Source: DASXRU01 sp036506395
Lineage (GTDB): Bacteria; Acidobacteriota; Blastocatellia; Pyrinomonadales; Pyrinomonadaceae
Length of the DNA: 64,000 bases
Assembly (NCBI GenBank): GCA_036506395.1
Contig: DASXRU010000079.1
Coordinates: forward strand, 1 to 64,000
Reading direction: 5' to 3'
Program-made: the position numbers and the translations under genes
Shown: positions 41,866-50,225 of the stretch, piece after piece
Position numbering within the stretch: position 1 is the first letter of the stretch
Layout of the letters: each line of letters starts with the position of its first letter
The notes under the pieces: generated by a model
Database searches by the model: none
Told to the model about the DNA's origin: nothing
Seen by the model: only the letters and a program-made list of their open reading frames with translations

Positions 41866-42930
41866 ATGAAGCTGGATGCTTTGAAATCATGGCTTGACGA
41901 GCGCCTGTCGATTAGTACGCTGGCAAAGGTGGCGAGCAAGAAGGAAGTTCCGGTTCACCGGCATTCCATCTGGTACTACTTCGGCGGCATGACGCTGTTT
42001 CTCTTTATCGTGCAGGTAGTCACTGGAATCCTGCTGCTGCTCTATTATCGCCCCAGTTCAGAAAACGCTTTTGAGAGCGTGCAGTTCATCATGACTGAGG
42101 TGAAGTTCGGTTGGCTGATTCGCTCGGTCCACAGCTGGTCCGCGAATCTGATGATCGCGACGCTCTTCATTCACATGTTCAGCGTCTTTTTCCTGCGCGC
42201 GTATTACCCGCCGCGCGAGATCACCTGGATTAGCGGCGTCTTTCTTCTGTTTATCGTCATTTGCTTCGGCTTCAGCGGCTATCTGCTTCCATGGAACAAG
42301 CTGGCTTTCTTTGCGACGAAAGTTGGCACAGAGATCGCGGGAGTCGTGCCCATTGTTGGCCGGCCAATGCTCAGATTCCTGCGCGGCGGCGACGATGTGA
42401 CCGGCGCAACGCTGACGCGGTTCTTCGGATTTCACGTTGCTGTCTTGCCGGCGGCGGCGACCGCCTTTATTACGATTCATGTGTTACTGGTTCAACTTCA
42501 TGGGATGAGCGTGCCGCCCAGGCTGCGTGGCCAGCCCGTCAAGAAGATGAAGTTCGTCCCCAATTTTCTTCTGCGCGATCTCATTGGTTGGATTCTGGCT
42601 ATTGGCGTGCTGGCCGCATTGGCAGCCTTGTTTCCCACGGAACTGGGAGAAAAGGCGGACGCGTTTGCACCGGCGCCGGCGGGGATCAAGCCCGAATGGT
42701 ATTTCCTTTTCATGTTTCAGACATTGAAGTACATCCCGGCAAAGATCTGGAAATTCGATGGCGAAGTAATCGGCATTATGGCATTCAACCTTATTGCGCT
42801 GCTTTTGTTCATCGTGCCTTTTGTGGACCGGTCGCCGGAGAATCAGCGACGAAGATTAATCTTCAATGTGATTGGAGTGCTGGCGCTGCTTTATATCGTG
42901 GGAATGACAATCGTTGGCTATCTGACCTGA
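41866..42930 (+). CDS. Cytochrome b of b6-type, fused with a subunit-IV-like half
   Basis: 354 residues. Paired haem-ligand histidines are His89 and His103, and His190 and His205; the 14/15 spacing is that of cytochrome b6 rather than mitochondrial cytochrome b. PEWYFLFMFQTLKYIPAKIW (about 269-288) is the Qo-site PEWY element of subunit IV, so both halves are in one chain with about eight helices. The complex oxidises quinol and passes electrons to the Rieske protein and then to c-type cytochromes, several of which follow directly. The short spacing shows a shared transcript. Confidence 0.93.
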   Translation: MKLDALKSWLDERLSISTLAKVASKKEVPVHRHSIWYYFGGMTLFLFIVQVVTGILLLLYYRPSSENAFESVQFIMTEVKFGWLIRSVHSWSANLMIATLFIHMFSVFFLRAYYPPREITWISGVFLLFIVICFGFSGYLLPWNKLAFFATKVGTEIAGVVPIVGRPMLRFLRGGDDVTGATLTRFFGFHVAVLPAAATAFITIHVLLVQLHGMSVPPRLRGQPVKKMKFVPNFLLRDLIGWILAIGVLAALAALFPTELGEKADAFAPAPAGIKPEWYFLFMFQTLKYIPAKIWKFDGEVIGIMAFNLIALLLFIVPFVDRSPENQRRRLIFNVIGVLALLYIVGMTIVGYLT

Positions 42931-42940
42931 CGAGACGATT

Positions 42941-44296
42941 ATGAGGGCTCGGCAAGCGAACAAATCTTCCCGGTGTTGGCCGGTGATCGCGCGGACGGTG
43001 AAAGAAGCACATATCTTTCTGCCGGCTTTTTTCGCACGGCGCTCAATCAATTCTCTTCTTCCCTTCGCGATAATTCTGGCGCTCTTTAGCCTGGCGCCGG
43101 CACAGCAGAAGAGTTCGTGCATCGAATGTCATTCAAAGTTGGATGACAAGCGGCTCAGCGGGCCCGCGAAGGCCTTTGATAACGACATTCATCATGCTCG
43201 TGGACTTTCGTGCAATGATTGCCATGGCGGCGATCCCAACGCATATACCAAGGAAGGCGCAAAAGATCCGCGAAAAGGCTATCTGGGCAAACCAAAAACA
43301 CTCGATATTCCGGCGTACTGTGGCAAGTGCCACAGCGACGCGAACCTGATGAAGAGATTCAATCCCTCGCTGCGGGTAGATCAGGAGCGCGAATACTACA
43401 CCAGCGTGCACGGGAAACTGCTCAAGAACGGAGAAACGCGGGTCGCGACGTGCATCAGTTGCCACAGCGTCCATGGCATCAGGGCCATTACTGATCCGCT
43501 ATCGTCTGTTTATCCGTCGAACGTTGCCGAAACGTGCTCGAAGTGTCACGCCAACGCGGACTACATGCGCGGGTTCCCAATTCCGACCGATCAGTTCGCC
43601 AAATACAAGACCAGCGTGCACGCGCAAGCGCTTTATGAGAAGCAGGATTTGTCCGCTCCGACCTGTAACGATTGTCATGGCAATCATGGCGCCACGCCGC
43701 CCGGGATTGCCTCGGTGGCCAACGTCTGTGGCCAATGTCATGCTCGTCAGGCCGAACTGTTTCAAACCAGTCCGCACAAGGCTGCGTTCGATCAGAAACA
43801 GCTGGGCGAATGCATTACCTGCCACAGCAATCATGCGATCGCCAAACCCGGCGACCATATGATTGGCACAAACAACGGATCGCTCTGCATCAACTGTCAC
43901 ACATCCGGCGACAAGGGTTTAGTCGCGGCCGGCCAGATGCGTTCGCAAATCGATGAGCTGATCACGAGCATCGGCAAATCGACTGACATTCTCAATAGAG
44001 CCGAGCGCGCCGGAATGGAAGTGAGCCGGCCGAAGTTTGAAATGAAGGAAGCAACGGATGCGTTGACCCACACTCGAGTGCTAATACATTCTTCCTCGGC
44101 TGCGGAAGTCGATAAGGTAGTTGCGCCGGGGCTGGCAGCTTCGGTTAAGGGTTATCAGGCGGGACTGGGCGCGCTGGCGGAACGGAGATTCAGACGTGAA
44201 GGACTCGCAGTCTCGCTGGTGTTCATTCTATTCCTGGCCGGCTTGGTGTATTTGAAGATCAGGCAGATCGAAAGGCGGCAGGCGGCCGCGGAATAG
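42941..44296 (+). CDS. Nine-haem c-type cytochrome with C-terminal membrane anchor
   Basis: 451 residues with nine CxxCH motifs (CIECH, CNDCH, CGKCH, CISCH, CSKCH, CNDCH, CGQCH, CITCH, CINCH). A hydrophobic segment at about 34-54 is a signal peptide with a long N-terminus. After the last haem the chain has a 100-residue helical region and a transmembrane helix (GLAVSLVFILFLAGLVYLKI), so it is anchored in the inner membrane with its haems outside. It starts ten bases after the cytochrome b gene and is the natural electron acceptor of the Rieske/cyt b pair. Confidence 0.88.
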   Translation: MRARQANKSSRCWPVIARTVKEAHIFLPAFFARRSINSLLPFAIILALFSLAPAQQKSSCIECHSKLDDKRLSGPAKAFDNDIHHARGLSCNDCHGGDPNAYTKEGAKDPRKGYLGKPKTLDIPAYCGKCHSDANLMKRFNPSLRVDQEREYYTSVHGKLLKNGETRVATCISCHSVHGIRAITDPLSSVYPSNVAETCSKCHANADYMRGFPIPTDQFAKYKTSVHAQALYEKQDLSAPTCNDCHGNHGATPPGIASVANVCGQCHARQAELFQTSPHKAAFDQKQLGECITCHSNHAIAKPGDHMIGTNNGSLCINCHTSGDKGLVAAGQMRSQIDELITSIGKSTDILNRAERAGMEVSRPKFEMKEATDALTHTRVLIHSSSAAEVDKVVAPGLAASVKGYQAGLGALAERRFRREGLAVSLVFILFLAGLVYLKIRQIERRQAAAE

Positions 44297-44369
44297 AAAA
44301 ATGGGACCATCATCTGTTTTTAGTTAACGGAATCTATGAACATCTCGCCGCTACCGGGCGTTGGGAACG

Positions 44370-45632
44370 ATGAGCCACACGGTGTTGCGCAAGCTGGGAT
44401 TGGGATTGCTCGGGCTGTTTGTGCTTGGGATGCTCCTGGCTTTGCGTTCTGGCTCGCATGCCGCCGGAATCGGAGATGCGATTAATCCACAACCACGTTC
44501 ACAAGGTCGTCGCCCGCAGAAGAAAGTCGCGACGCCGAAAACACCGCGGGTCGATTACACGAAATTCTCTCATCAGACTCACGTCCTAAATCAAAAGCTG
44601 GCATGCAGCTCCTGCCACCAGGTTCCCTCGAAGAATTGGAAGGAAGTGCGCACGGGTGATGCCGCATTCCCTGATGTAACTGATTTTCCCGAGCACGCTT
44701 CGTGTTTGAATTGTCATCGTGAACGGTTCTTTGCGCGCCAAAGACCCGCGCCGGTTATTTGCTCGAACTGCCACCTTAAGGTTAGCCCGCGCGACACCAG
44801 CCGCTATCTATTTCCCAGTCTCGGCGACGTTTCTGACCCGAAGATAAAGACGCGAGAGTTCGTTTCCGAATTCGGTGTAGCTTTCCCGCATGACAAGCAC
44901 ATCGACGTCGTCGGCTTTAACGCGCCGCAGCCGGGAAGAGATTCCCGCGGGTGGTTCGTGGCGGTGTCTCTCCAGGAAAAGAAAAAGGACGAACCGCCAA
45001 AGAGCTGTCCCGTCTGTCACGAGACTTATCAGCCGCAAGGCAATTCCAGCGAAGAATTCATGACCAAGCCGCCAAAGAATATCGGTGACGGTTTCTGGTT
45101 GAAGAAAGGCACATTCAAGACCATCCCGAACAGTCATACGGTATGTTTCACCTGCCACAGCGCCGATTCCGGAATTGCGCCCGTGCCAACCGACTGCAAC
45201 GCTTGCCATAAGCTCCTGTCGGCGGAGCCGAGCCTGAAAGTCGATTTCGATCCAAAGATGGCTGCCGACATGGGGATTACGGATAGGATCATCCTCGCAA
45301 GATGGAGCAGGCGAATTTCGGCCGGCGCGTTTCGTCATGAAGGCGGCGAGCACCCGGACCTGAATTGCCTGGGCTGTCATAACGTGACAACGTTCAATAC
45401 CCTCGATCCGAAGACTATGAAGGTGCCAGTCCGGTCGTGTGGTGGCGCTGATGGATGTCACATAACGGCTACGACCGATGACGGCGGCGCTTTGAATTTC
45501 GAGATCGCGCAGAAGAAAAAGGATGCCGCATTTGTTTGTACGAAGTGCCACGTCACCTTTGGCAAGGAAGGTGTTCCCGAAGATCACCCGCAGGCGATTC
45601 CACCACCTGTACCAAAGAAGAAGCAGAGTTGA
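44370..45632 (+). CDS. Multihaem c-type cytochrome with eight CxxCH and one CX5CH motif
   Basis: 420 residues from ATG at 44370. A signal peptide or anchor (about 7-30, ending GSHA) is followed by eight CxxCH motifs (CSSCH, CLNCH, CSNCH, CPVCH, CFTCH, CNACH, CLGCH, CTKCH) and one CGGADGCH, which has five residues between the cysteines. Extra histidines (FSHQTH, FPHDKH) could serve as distal ligands. Haem attachment at the CX5CH site is doubtful. The stop overlaps the start of the next gene. Confidence 0.85.
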   Translation: MSHTVLRKLGLGLLGLFVLGMLLALRSGSHAAGIGDAINPQPRSQGRRPQKKVATPKTPRVDYTKFSHQTHVLNQKLACSSCHQVPSKNWKEVRTGDAAFPDVTDFPEHASCLNCHRERFFARQRPAPVICSNCHLKVSPRDTSRYLFPSLGDVSDPKIKTREFVSEFGVAFPHDKHIDVVGFNAPQPGRDSRGWFVAVSLQEKKKDEPPKSCPVCHETYQPQGNSSEEFMTKPPKNIGDGFWLKKGTFKTIPNSHTVCFTCHSADSGIAPVPTDCNACHKLLSAEPSLKVDFDPKMAADMGITDRIILARWSRRISAGAFRHEGGEHPDLNCLGCHNVTTFNTLDPKTMKVPVRSCGGADGCHITATTDDGGALNFEIAQKKKDAAFVCTKCHVTFGKEGVPEDHPQAIPPPVPKKKQS

Positions 45633-46705
45633 TGATTGGTTTGTCTACAAGATTTCAGCGGCTCTGCCGCCCGATGTGCGGAAGGTCTCCGACGTTCCGG
45701 CTCGGCATGCTTGAAACATATAGGGGCTGCGCCCCCAAAAGGGGCGGAGCGCCGGAACAGATAAGGTCGCGCGCACGGTGGGGCAAAGCCGCCACCGCAC
45801 ATCGGGCGGCGAAGCCGCAGAGCGATTTCGCGGGTCTGTTAATTGAATCACGCGTTGGCGCATTTGTTCTGGTTGGCGCTGTTATCGCTCTGGGTTTCAT
45901 TACTGTTTTCAATTCACGCGCGTCTGGATCGATACCAAACTCTCTTTCCGAATCCCTGCTGGCCGAATCAAATCAGGAGCAGATGCAATTTCCGGAAGGG
46001 TTGGACTATTCAAAGTTCCTGCACAACAGCCGAAATCATTCGCGGCTGCCTTGTCTTTTGTGCCACCATCGCGAGACGAATTCACCGGTTCCGAAACGTC
46101 CGGGCGGTTCCGGTCACTTGCCTTGCGCCGGATGTCATGCGCAGCAGTTTTCAAATTCTGACAGCCCGATCTGCACCATCTGCCACACCGACGTAAAATC
46201 AGGAGGATTGAAATCATTCCCACGTCTGAAGAGCTTTAGAATGAAGTTCGATCATTCGCTTCATCTGAGGATGGGCAGCGTTGGCTGCGCGACGTGTCAT
46301 CGACCTTCGCGTGGTGGCGTGGCACTATCGATACCCGCGGGATTCAACGCACACACCACCTGCTACAGTTGTCACACTCCGCGCGCGCAATCCGGCGGTC
46401 GCGATATTTCTTCCTGCGGCACTTGTCATCAGTTAGGTGGGTATTCCCGGACACCTCAATTCGCCCAGGCATTCCGCGTGGGATTCAATCATGCCAAGCA
46501 TCAAAAGGTTACATGCAATGAATGCCATCAGGTTAGAGCCGGTATGCCGCAGCGGCGACAAGTCACCGCGCCGCAGCCGCTCAATCATCACGCCACGGGG
46601 CGGGCGCAAAGTTGCCTGACTTGCCATGACGGTAAGCGCGCATTCGGTGGCGATGATTTCACTGTTTGCAAGCGTTGCCACACCGGAACATCGTGGCACT
46701 TTTGA
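45632..46705 (+). CDS. Nine-haem c-type cytochrome whose N-terminus spans a palindromic element
   Basis: About 357 residues if the ATG at 45632, overlapping the previous stop, is used. The first 65 codons translate a palindromic repeat (45658-45821), so the native start is uncertain; no ATG, GTG or TTG lies between the repeat and the membrane segment (VGAFVLVGAVIALGFITVFN). Nine CxxCH motifs follow (CLLCH, CAGCH, CTICH, CATCH, CYSCH, CGTCH, CNECH, CLTCH, CKRCH). The DYSKFLHNSRNHSRLPC opening resembles cytochrome c7-type units. Either the element replaced the original start or the protein has a strange extension. Confidence 0.75.
   Translation: MIGLSTRFQRLCRPMCGRSPTFRLGMLETYRGCAPKRGGAPEQIRSRARWGKAATAHRAAKPQSDFAGLLIESRVGAFVLVGAVIALGFITVFNSRASGSIPNSLSESLLAESNQEQMQFPEGLDYSKFLHNSRNHSRLPCLLCHHRETNSPVPKRPGGSGHLPCAGCHAQQFSNSDSPICTICHTDVKSGGLKSFPRLKSFRMKFDHSLHLRMGSVGCATCHRPSRGGVALSIPAGFNAHTTCYSCHTPRAQSGGRDISSCGTCHQLGGYSRTPQFAQAFRVGFNHAKHQKVTCNECHQVRAGMPQRRQVTAPQPLNHHATGRAQSCLTCHDGKRAFGGDDFTVCKRCHTGTSWHF
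45658..45821. repeat. Nested palindromic element in the 5' end of a cytochrome gene
   Basis: GCCGCCCGATGTGCGG at 45666-45681 is the exact complement of CCGCACATCGGGCGGC at 45795-45810; GTTCCGGC at 45694-45701 pairs with GCCGGAAC at 45751-45758; GGGGC-TGC-GCCCC forms a small hairpin at 45723-45735. The result is a long branched stem typical of MITE/REP elements. It is read in frame by the overlapping gene. Confidence 0.8.
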
Positions 46706-46719
46706 AGACTGATTTAGCA

Positions 46720-46815
46720 GCCACAGATTTACACGGATTAGCACGGATCAGAAAACGGCACAACTGCAACACGGCTAAGTCTTCTTATCTTTGTCAATCC
46801 GTGTGAATCTGTGGC
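46720..46815. repeat. Dispersed inverted-repeat element, copy 3
   Basis: GCCACAGATTTACACGGATT at 46720-46739 and AATCCGTGTGAATCTGTGGC at 46796-46815 match in 19 of 20 positions. It fills the gap between two cytochrome genes. This is the best-preserved of the three copies. Confidence 0.85.
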
Positions 46816-46834
46816 AGTAGTCCAGGAGGTAACC

Positions 46835-47416
46835 ATGAAAGTCTTTACGATCTTTGCATTTGCTGTCCTTTCCATTTTCCTAGTCCCGAACACATCGAAT
46901 GTTACGCCCGGCCCATCAACTCAGGAGGGTAAGAAGCCGCCGGAAGTAATCACTCTGGGAGCTGAGGCTAAACTTGGACCGATTAAGTTCAACCACCTCG
47001 AGCACATAACCAAGAATCGCAGCGTCGATGGAACCAAGCCGATTGCGTGTGTCGAATGCCATCACACGGCGCAACCTGCGTCTGAAGCTGTTAAGCATCC
47101 TCCGCACAAGACGGTGTGGCCGGCAGACCGGACCACTACTCTAACGATGGAGTTGATTGAAAAGGATCCGAATGCAGTTGGAGCTGTCTGCCGCGATTGT
47201 CATGCGAAAGCGGACACGAAACCAAAACTTCTGCCGGCGATTCCGCAGGTCAAGTTTGAGGGTAGCGCGGAGCCCACGATCATGACTAACCAACAGGCGT
47301 TTCATCGCAAGTGTGGCAGCTGTCACGACGAAGTTGTGAAGGCCAGACCTGATTTGACTCCGCCGCCGCCGACCTCGAAGAAATGCATGGTGTGTCACAA
47401 GAAGACCGCGACTTGA
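46835..47416 (+). CDS. Tetrahaem c-type cytochrome (class III-like)
   Basis: 193 residues from ATG at 46835, with AGGAGG five bases upstream. A signal peptide (about 1-25) precedes a PEVITLGAEAKLGPIKFNHL segment typical of cytochrome c7/c3 domains, and four CxxCH motifs (CVECH, CRDCH, CGSCH, CMVCH). Periplasmic electron carrier. An inverted-repeat element lies just before it. It likely belongs to the same functional cluster even if transcribed from a new promoter. Confidence 0.88.
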   Translation: MKVFTIFAFAVLSIFLVPNTSNVTPGPSTQEGKKPPEVITLGAEAKLGPIKFNHLEHITKNRSVDGTKPIACVECHHTAQPASEAVKHPPHKTVWPADRTTTLTMELIEKDPNAVGAVCRDCHAKADTKPKLLPAIPQVKFEGSAEPTIMTNQQAFHRKCGSCHDEVVKARPDLTPPPPTSKKCMVCHKKTAT

Positions 47417-47581
47417 AGTGAAATTCGCCTGTGGGGGATTTTCCCTTTTTCTGGGCAAAAGGACGCAAGCAGCGAGACTTTCATCTCCGATTTTCCGTAA
47501 TCTGCTGCGGCACAGTCATTGCGCTGCACAGCTTAGGGGTTTAACCCGAGCTTGTAAGGTTCACGAAAGGTTGAGGGAATG

Positions 47582-47911
47582 ATGAAGAGTTCGATTAATC
47601 GATGGAAGAAGCTGGCGTTCTTGCTTGTCGGTGTGATGATCGCGGCGACGTTTTTGATTGCTTCGGTGCCGGCGCGGACAAGTGCTGATGATAATGCCGG
47701 CGCGCTGTACAAATCCAAGTGTTTCGCTTGCCACGGAGCAACGGCTGAAAAGAAATTCGATGCGACCAAGGCGGACGATGTGCTCATCCAGACCGTGCTC
47801 ATGGGCAGAAAGATGGAGAAGCCGCCGAACATGCCAGGCTTTGAAGAAAAAGGCATCACGGCAGATCAAGCGAAGGCGCTGGTAGCGTTCATGAAATCGC
47901 TGAAGCAATAG
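47582..47911 (+). CDS. Monohaem c-type cytochrome (class I)
   Basis: 109 residues from the second of two adjacent ATG codons (47579, 47582), as GAGGG is better spaced from it. Signal peptide ending near VPARTSA. One CFACHG haem motif early in the mature part (about residue 47) and a distal methionine candidate (GRKMEKPPNMPGF), as in class I cytochromes c. It is the small diffusible carrier of the cluster, between a tetrahaem and an octahaem cytochrome gene. Confidence 0.88.
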   Translation: MKSSINRWKKLAFLLVGVMIAATFLIASVPARTSADDNAGALYKSKCFACHGATAEKKFDATKADDVLIQTVLMGRKMEKPPNMPGFEEKGITADQAKALVAFMKSLKQ

Positions 47912-48331
47912 CCCATTTGCAGGGCTGAAAATGCCAGCCCAGTACCAGAGCAAACGAATGCGGTAGCGCTTTGGCCTCGGTTCCAGCGCGCCCCGTGGGC
48001 GTGCGAACAAGCTCATTTTTGGTCGACACCTCCTATGCGAAGCGGATGAGAGCATAGGAGGCATTGGTCTGTTCTGAATGCGTTGAGCTGATGAAGATAC
48101 TAATGAGAAGAATCTCCTTTTTCCTGGTCATGTCAGGATTTGCTTTTGTGACGCCATTAACCTCTTACGGACAAGGAAGTCCTCCGGGAACAGCAAGTGC
48201 CCAACATTATTCTTCCTTGGATTAGCCCTTGTGTCCACGATCTTAAGTGCGGGCTAAGCGATAATGGCGACTGGATCTGATCTCATCCTTGCCGTAGCCG
48301 GGTTGATTGTCTATTTTAGAGCAGAAACAAG
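47912..48331. other. 420-bp intergenic region with a hairpin and a short signal-peptide-like ORF
   Basis: A perfect 10-bp stem (48029-48038 with 48052-48061) has a 13-base loop. From 48091 to 48225 a 44-codon frame begins MKILMRRISFFLVMSGFAFV and then PLTSYGQG, like a signal peptide, and stops; a shifted frame just after it reads LFFLGLALVSTILSAG, hydrophobic. It could be a decayed exported-protein gene. There is no strong ribosome-binding site. Confidence 0.35.
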
Positions 48332-49909
48332 ATGGGCGAGATCGAACCAGTGGCCCGGAAAAAGCCGAGCCTCTTCCGCAACTACATCAGCTTCGTCGGG
48401 GCAGCGATCGTCCTCGCCAGCCTGGCAAGTGTCTTACTCCTGTTTTTCATCGAGACCACATCAACGGTTGAGAATCCTTACGTGGGGATTCTCACGTTCA
48501 TAATCTTTCCCTCGATCCTGATGTTTGGCCTCTTCGTTGTCGCCCTGGGTATGTTGTTGGAACGGCGACGACGACGGCGAGCCGCGCCCGACGATATCAT
48601 GGCTTACCCAAAGCTGGATTTGAACGACCCGCATGCGCGTCATGCGCTTCTGGCTTTTCTTGTGGTCACATTTTTCTTTATCTCCGCCAGCGCTTTCGGC
48701 AGCTATCGCGCGTTCGAATACACGGAATCGGTCGCCTTCTGTGGCCAGACTTGTCATACGGTAATGAAACCGGAATTCACGGCCTATAAGGCCGGCGCAC
48801 ATGCGCGGGTGCGCTGTGTTGATTGTCACGTCGGATCCGGCGCTGGTTGGTATGCGCGCTCAAAACTCTCCGGCGCCTACCAACTCTATTCAGTAACCTT
48901 TAATAAATATTCGCGGCCCATCAGCACGCCGGTACACAACCTTCGCCCTGCTCCGGAAACCTGCGAACAGTGTCACTGGCCGGAAAAGTTCTTTGGCGCC
49001 CAACTGAAGGTTTTCAATAGTTACGGCTATGACGAGCGGAATACTTTGCGCCAAAGACGCATGCTGATAAACGTCGGCGGGGGTAGTCCGACCACCGGTT
49101 TGGTCACTGGCATCCACTGGCACATGAACATTGCGAATGAAATTACCTACATCTCCACGGACAATCATCGACAGGTAATTCCCTGGGTGCAAATCAAAGA
49201 TCGACAGGGCAATGTCACTCAGTATTACGATCGCACCCGGCCGCTGTCATCGGCGCAAATTGCCGCCGCCGGTAGGCGCCGGATGGACTGTGTCGATTGT
49301 CATAATCGTCCCGCGCACGCCTATCTGCCGCCGGATGTTGCCGTGGACCAGGCCTTCGTTTCCGGAAGGCTGGATCCCTCAATACCATATCTAAAGCGAA
49401 AAGCTGTCGAAGCCCTTAGCGAACGATACGACACGACACCGCAGGCGCTAAGCTCGATTGATGCCAGATTGAACGAGTTCTATCGCACGAATTACAAAGA
49501 CGTGTATGCGCAAAAAGAGGCCTCGATCAAAGGCGCGGTCACCGAGATTCAGCGTATCTTTCAGACTTACTTTTTCCCGGAGATGAAGACAGACTGGGAG
49601 ACCCACCCTAACAACATCGGCCATCTCTATTCCTCGGGTTGCTTCCGCTGTCACGATGGCGATCACGTCAGCAATACCGGCAAAGTCATTACCAACAACT
49701 GCAACGTCTGCCACACGGTAATCTACGACTCTGCCGGCCCGCCGGAAAAAAATGCGAAGACCGGGCCGTTTCAACACCCTGTTGATCTGGGCGCGCTCGC
49801 GGATCACAAATGCGAGTATTGCCACAAACCGAACAAGCCGTTCCAACATCCCGTGAATCTGGGTGATATTTCGATGTTCCAGTGCGTTGAGTGTCATCCC
49901 AAGAAGTGA
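48332..49909 (+). CDS. NapC/NirT-like membrane-anchored octahaem cytochrome
   Basis: 525 residues. Three N-terminal transmembrane helices (about 20-42, 50-75, 102-122) precede a NapC/NirT-type domain with FCGQTCHTVMKPE (CX3CH, the Met providing the usual distal ligand) and CVDCHVGSGAGWYARSKLSG. Further motifs CEQCH, CVDCH, CFRCH, CNVCH, CEYCH and CVECH bring the total to eight. NapC/NirT proteins oxidise menaquinol and feed periplasmic acceptors. This gene therefore gives a second quinol-entry point besides the Rieske/cyt b pair. It is the last cytochrome gene of the cluster. Confidence 0.9.
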   Translation: MGEIEPVARKKPSLFRNYISFVGAAIVLASLASVLLLFFIETTSTVENPYVGILTFIIFPSILMFGLFVVALGMLLERRRRRRAAPDDIMAYPKLDLNDPHARHALLAFLVVTFFFISASAFGSYRAFEYTESVAFCGQTCHTVMKPEFTAYKAGAHARVRCVDCHVGSGAGWYARSKLSGAYQLYSVTFNKYSRPISTPVHNLRPAPETCEQCHWPEKFFGAQLKVFNSYGYDERNTLRQRRMLINVGGGSPTTGLVTGIHWHMNIANEITYISTDNHRQVIPWVQIKDRQGNVTQYYDRTRPLSSAQIAAAGRRRMDCVDCHNRPAHAYLPPDVAVDQAFVSGRLDPSIPYLKRKAVEALSERYDTTPQALSSIDARLNEFYRTNYKDVYAQKEASIKGAVTEIQRIFQTYFFPEMKTDWETHPNNIGHLYSSGCFRCHDGDHVSNTGKVITNNCNVCHTVIYDSAGPPEKNAKTGPFQHPVDLGALADHKCEYCHKPNKPFQHPVNLGDISMFQCVECHPKK

Positions 49910-50022
49910 ACACGCTCGCCGGATTGGATTTATGACCGAAGATCAAAAATAAGTAATTTTTGGATGCCCGCACATCCCGCCGTCTCGCCAACAAGCCAAC
50001 TCTTATTGCTGGGTTCTCAACT

Positions 50023-50066
50023 GCGAGAAACTTCGCCAAAGTGCGCGAAGTTACCCAGTTTCTCGC
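50023..50066. terminator. Overlapping alternative stem-loops after the cytochrome cluster
   Basis: GCGAGAAACT at 50023-50032 pairs with AGTTTCTCGC at 50057-50066. AACTTCGC at 50029-50036 pairs with GCGAAGTT at 50045-50052. The stems share bases and exclude each other in part. No clear T-run follows, so a terminator or an attenuator-like switch are both possible. Confidence 0.4.
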
Positions 50067-50108
50067 CTTTGTGTCTCTCTTATGTTCCACAAATTACGCG
50101 CAATTAGG

Positions 50109-50125
50109 TGGGTACATCGGTTGCC
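50109..50125 (+). promoter_or_regulatory. Possible weak sigma-54 promoter before the second Cys/His gene
   Basis: TGGGTACATCGGTTGCC has GG and GC 12 bases apart and an intact TTGC, but the -24 box differs at two positions. It lies about 100 bases before the ATG at 50226, the same distance as the stronger site at copy 1. Confidence 0.35.
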
Positions 50126-50225
50126 TAACTGAAACCTGAGATCGCAGGACTCAGGACAACGAATGGCTGCGGGTGTTCCTGGCGACTTTTTCGCCCGGCC
50201 TGTTGGTCCGGATATGGAGGTGAGT

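Larger units (their letters stand above)
49910..50225. other. 316-bp intergenic region between the cytochrome cluster and the Cys/His gene
   Basis: Holds two alternative hairpins (see 50023-50066) and a weak sigma-54-like site at 50109-50125. No gene is seen. Confidence 0.5.
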
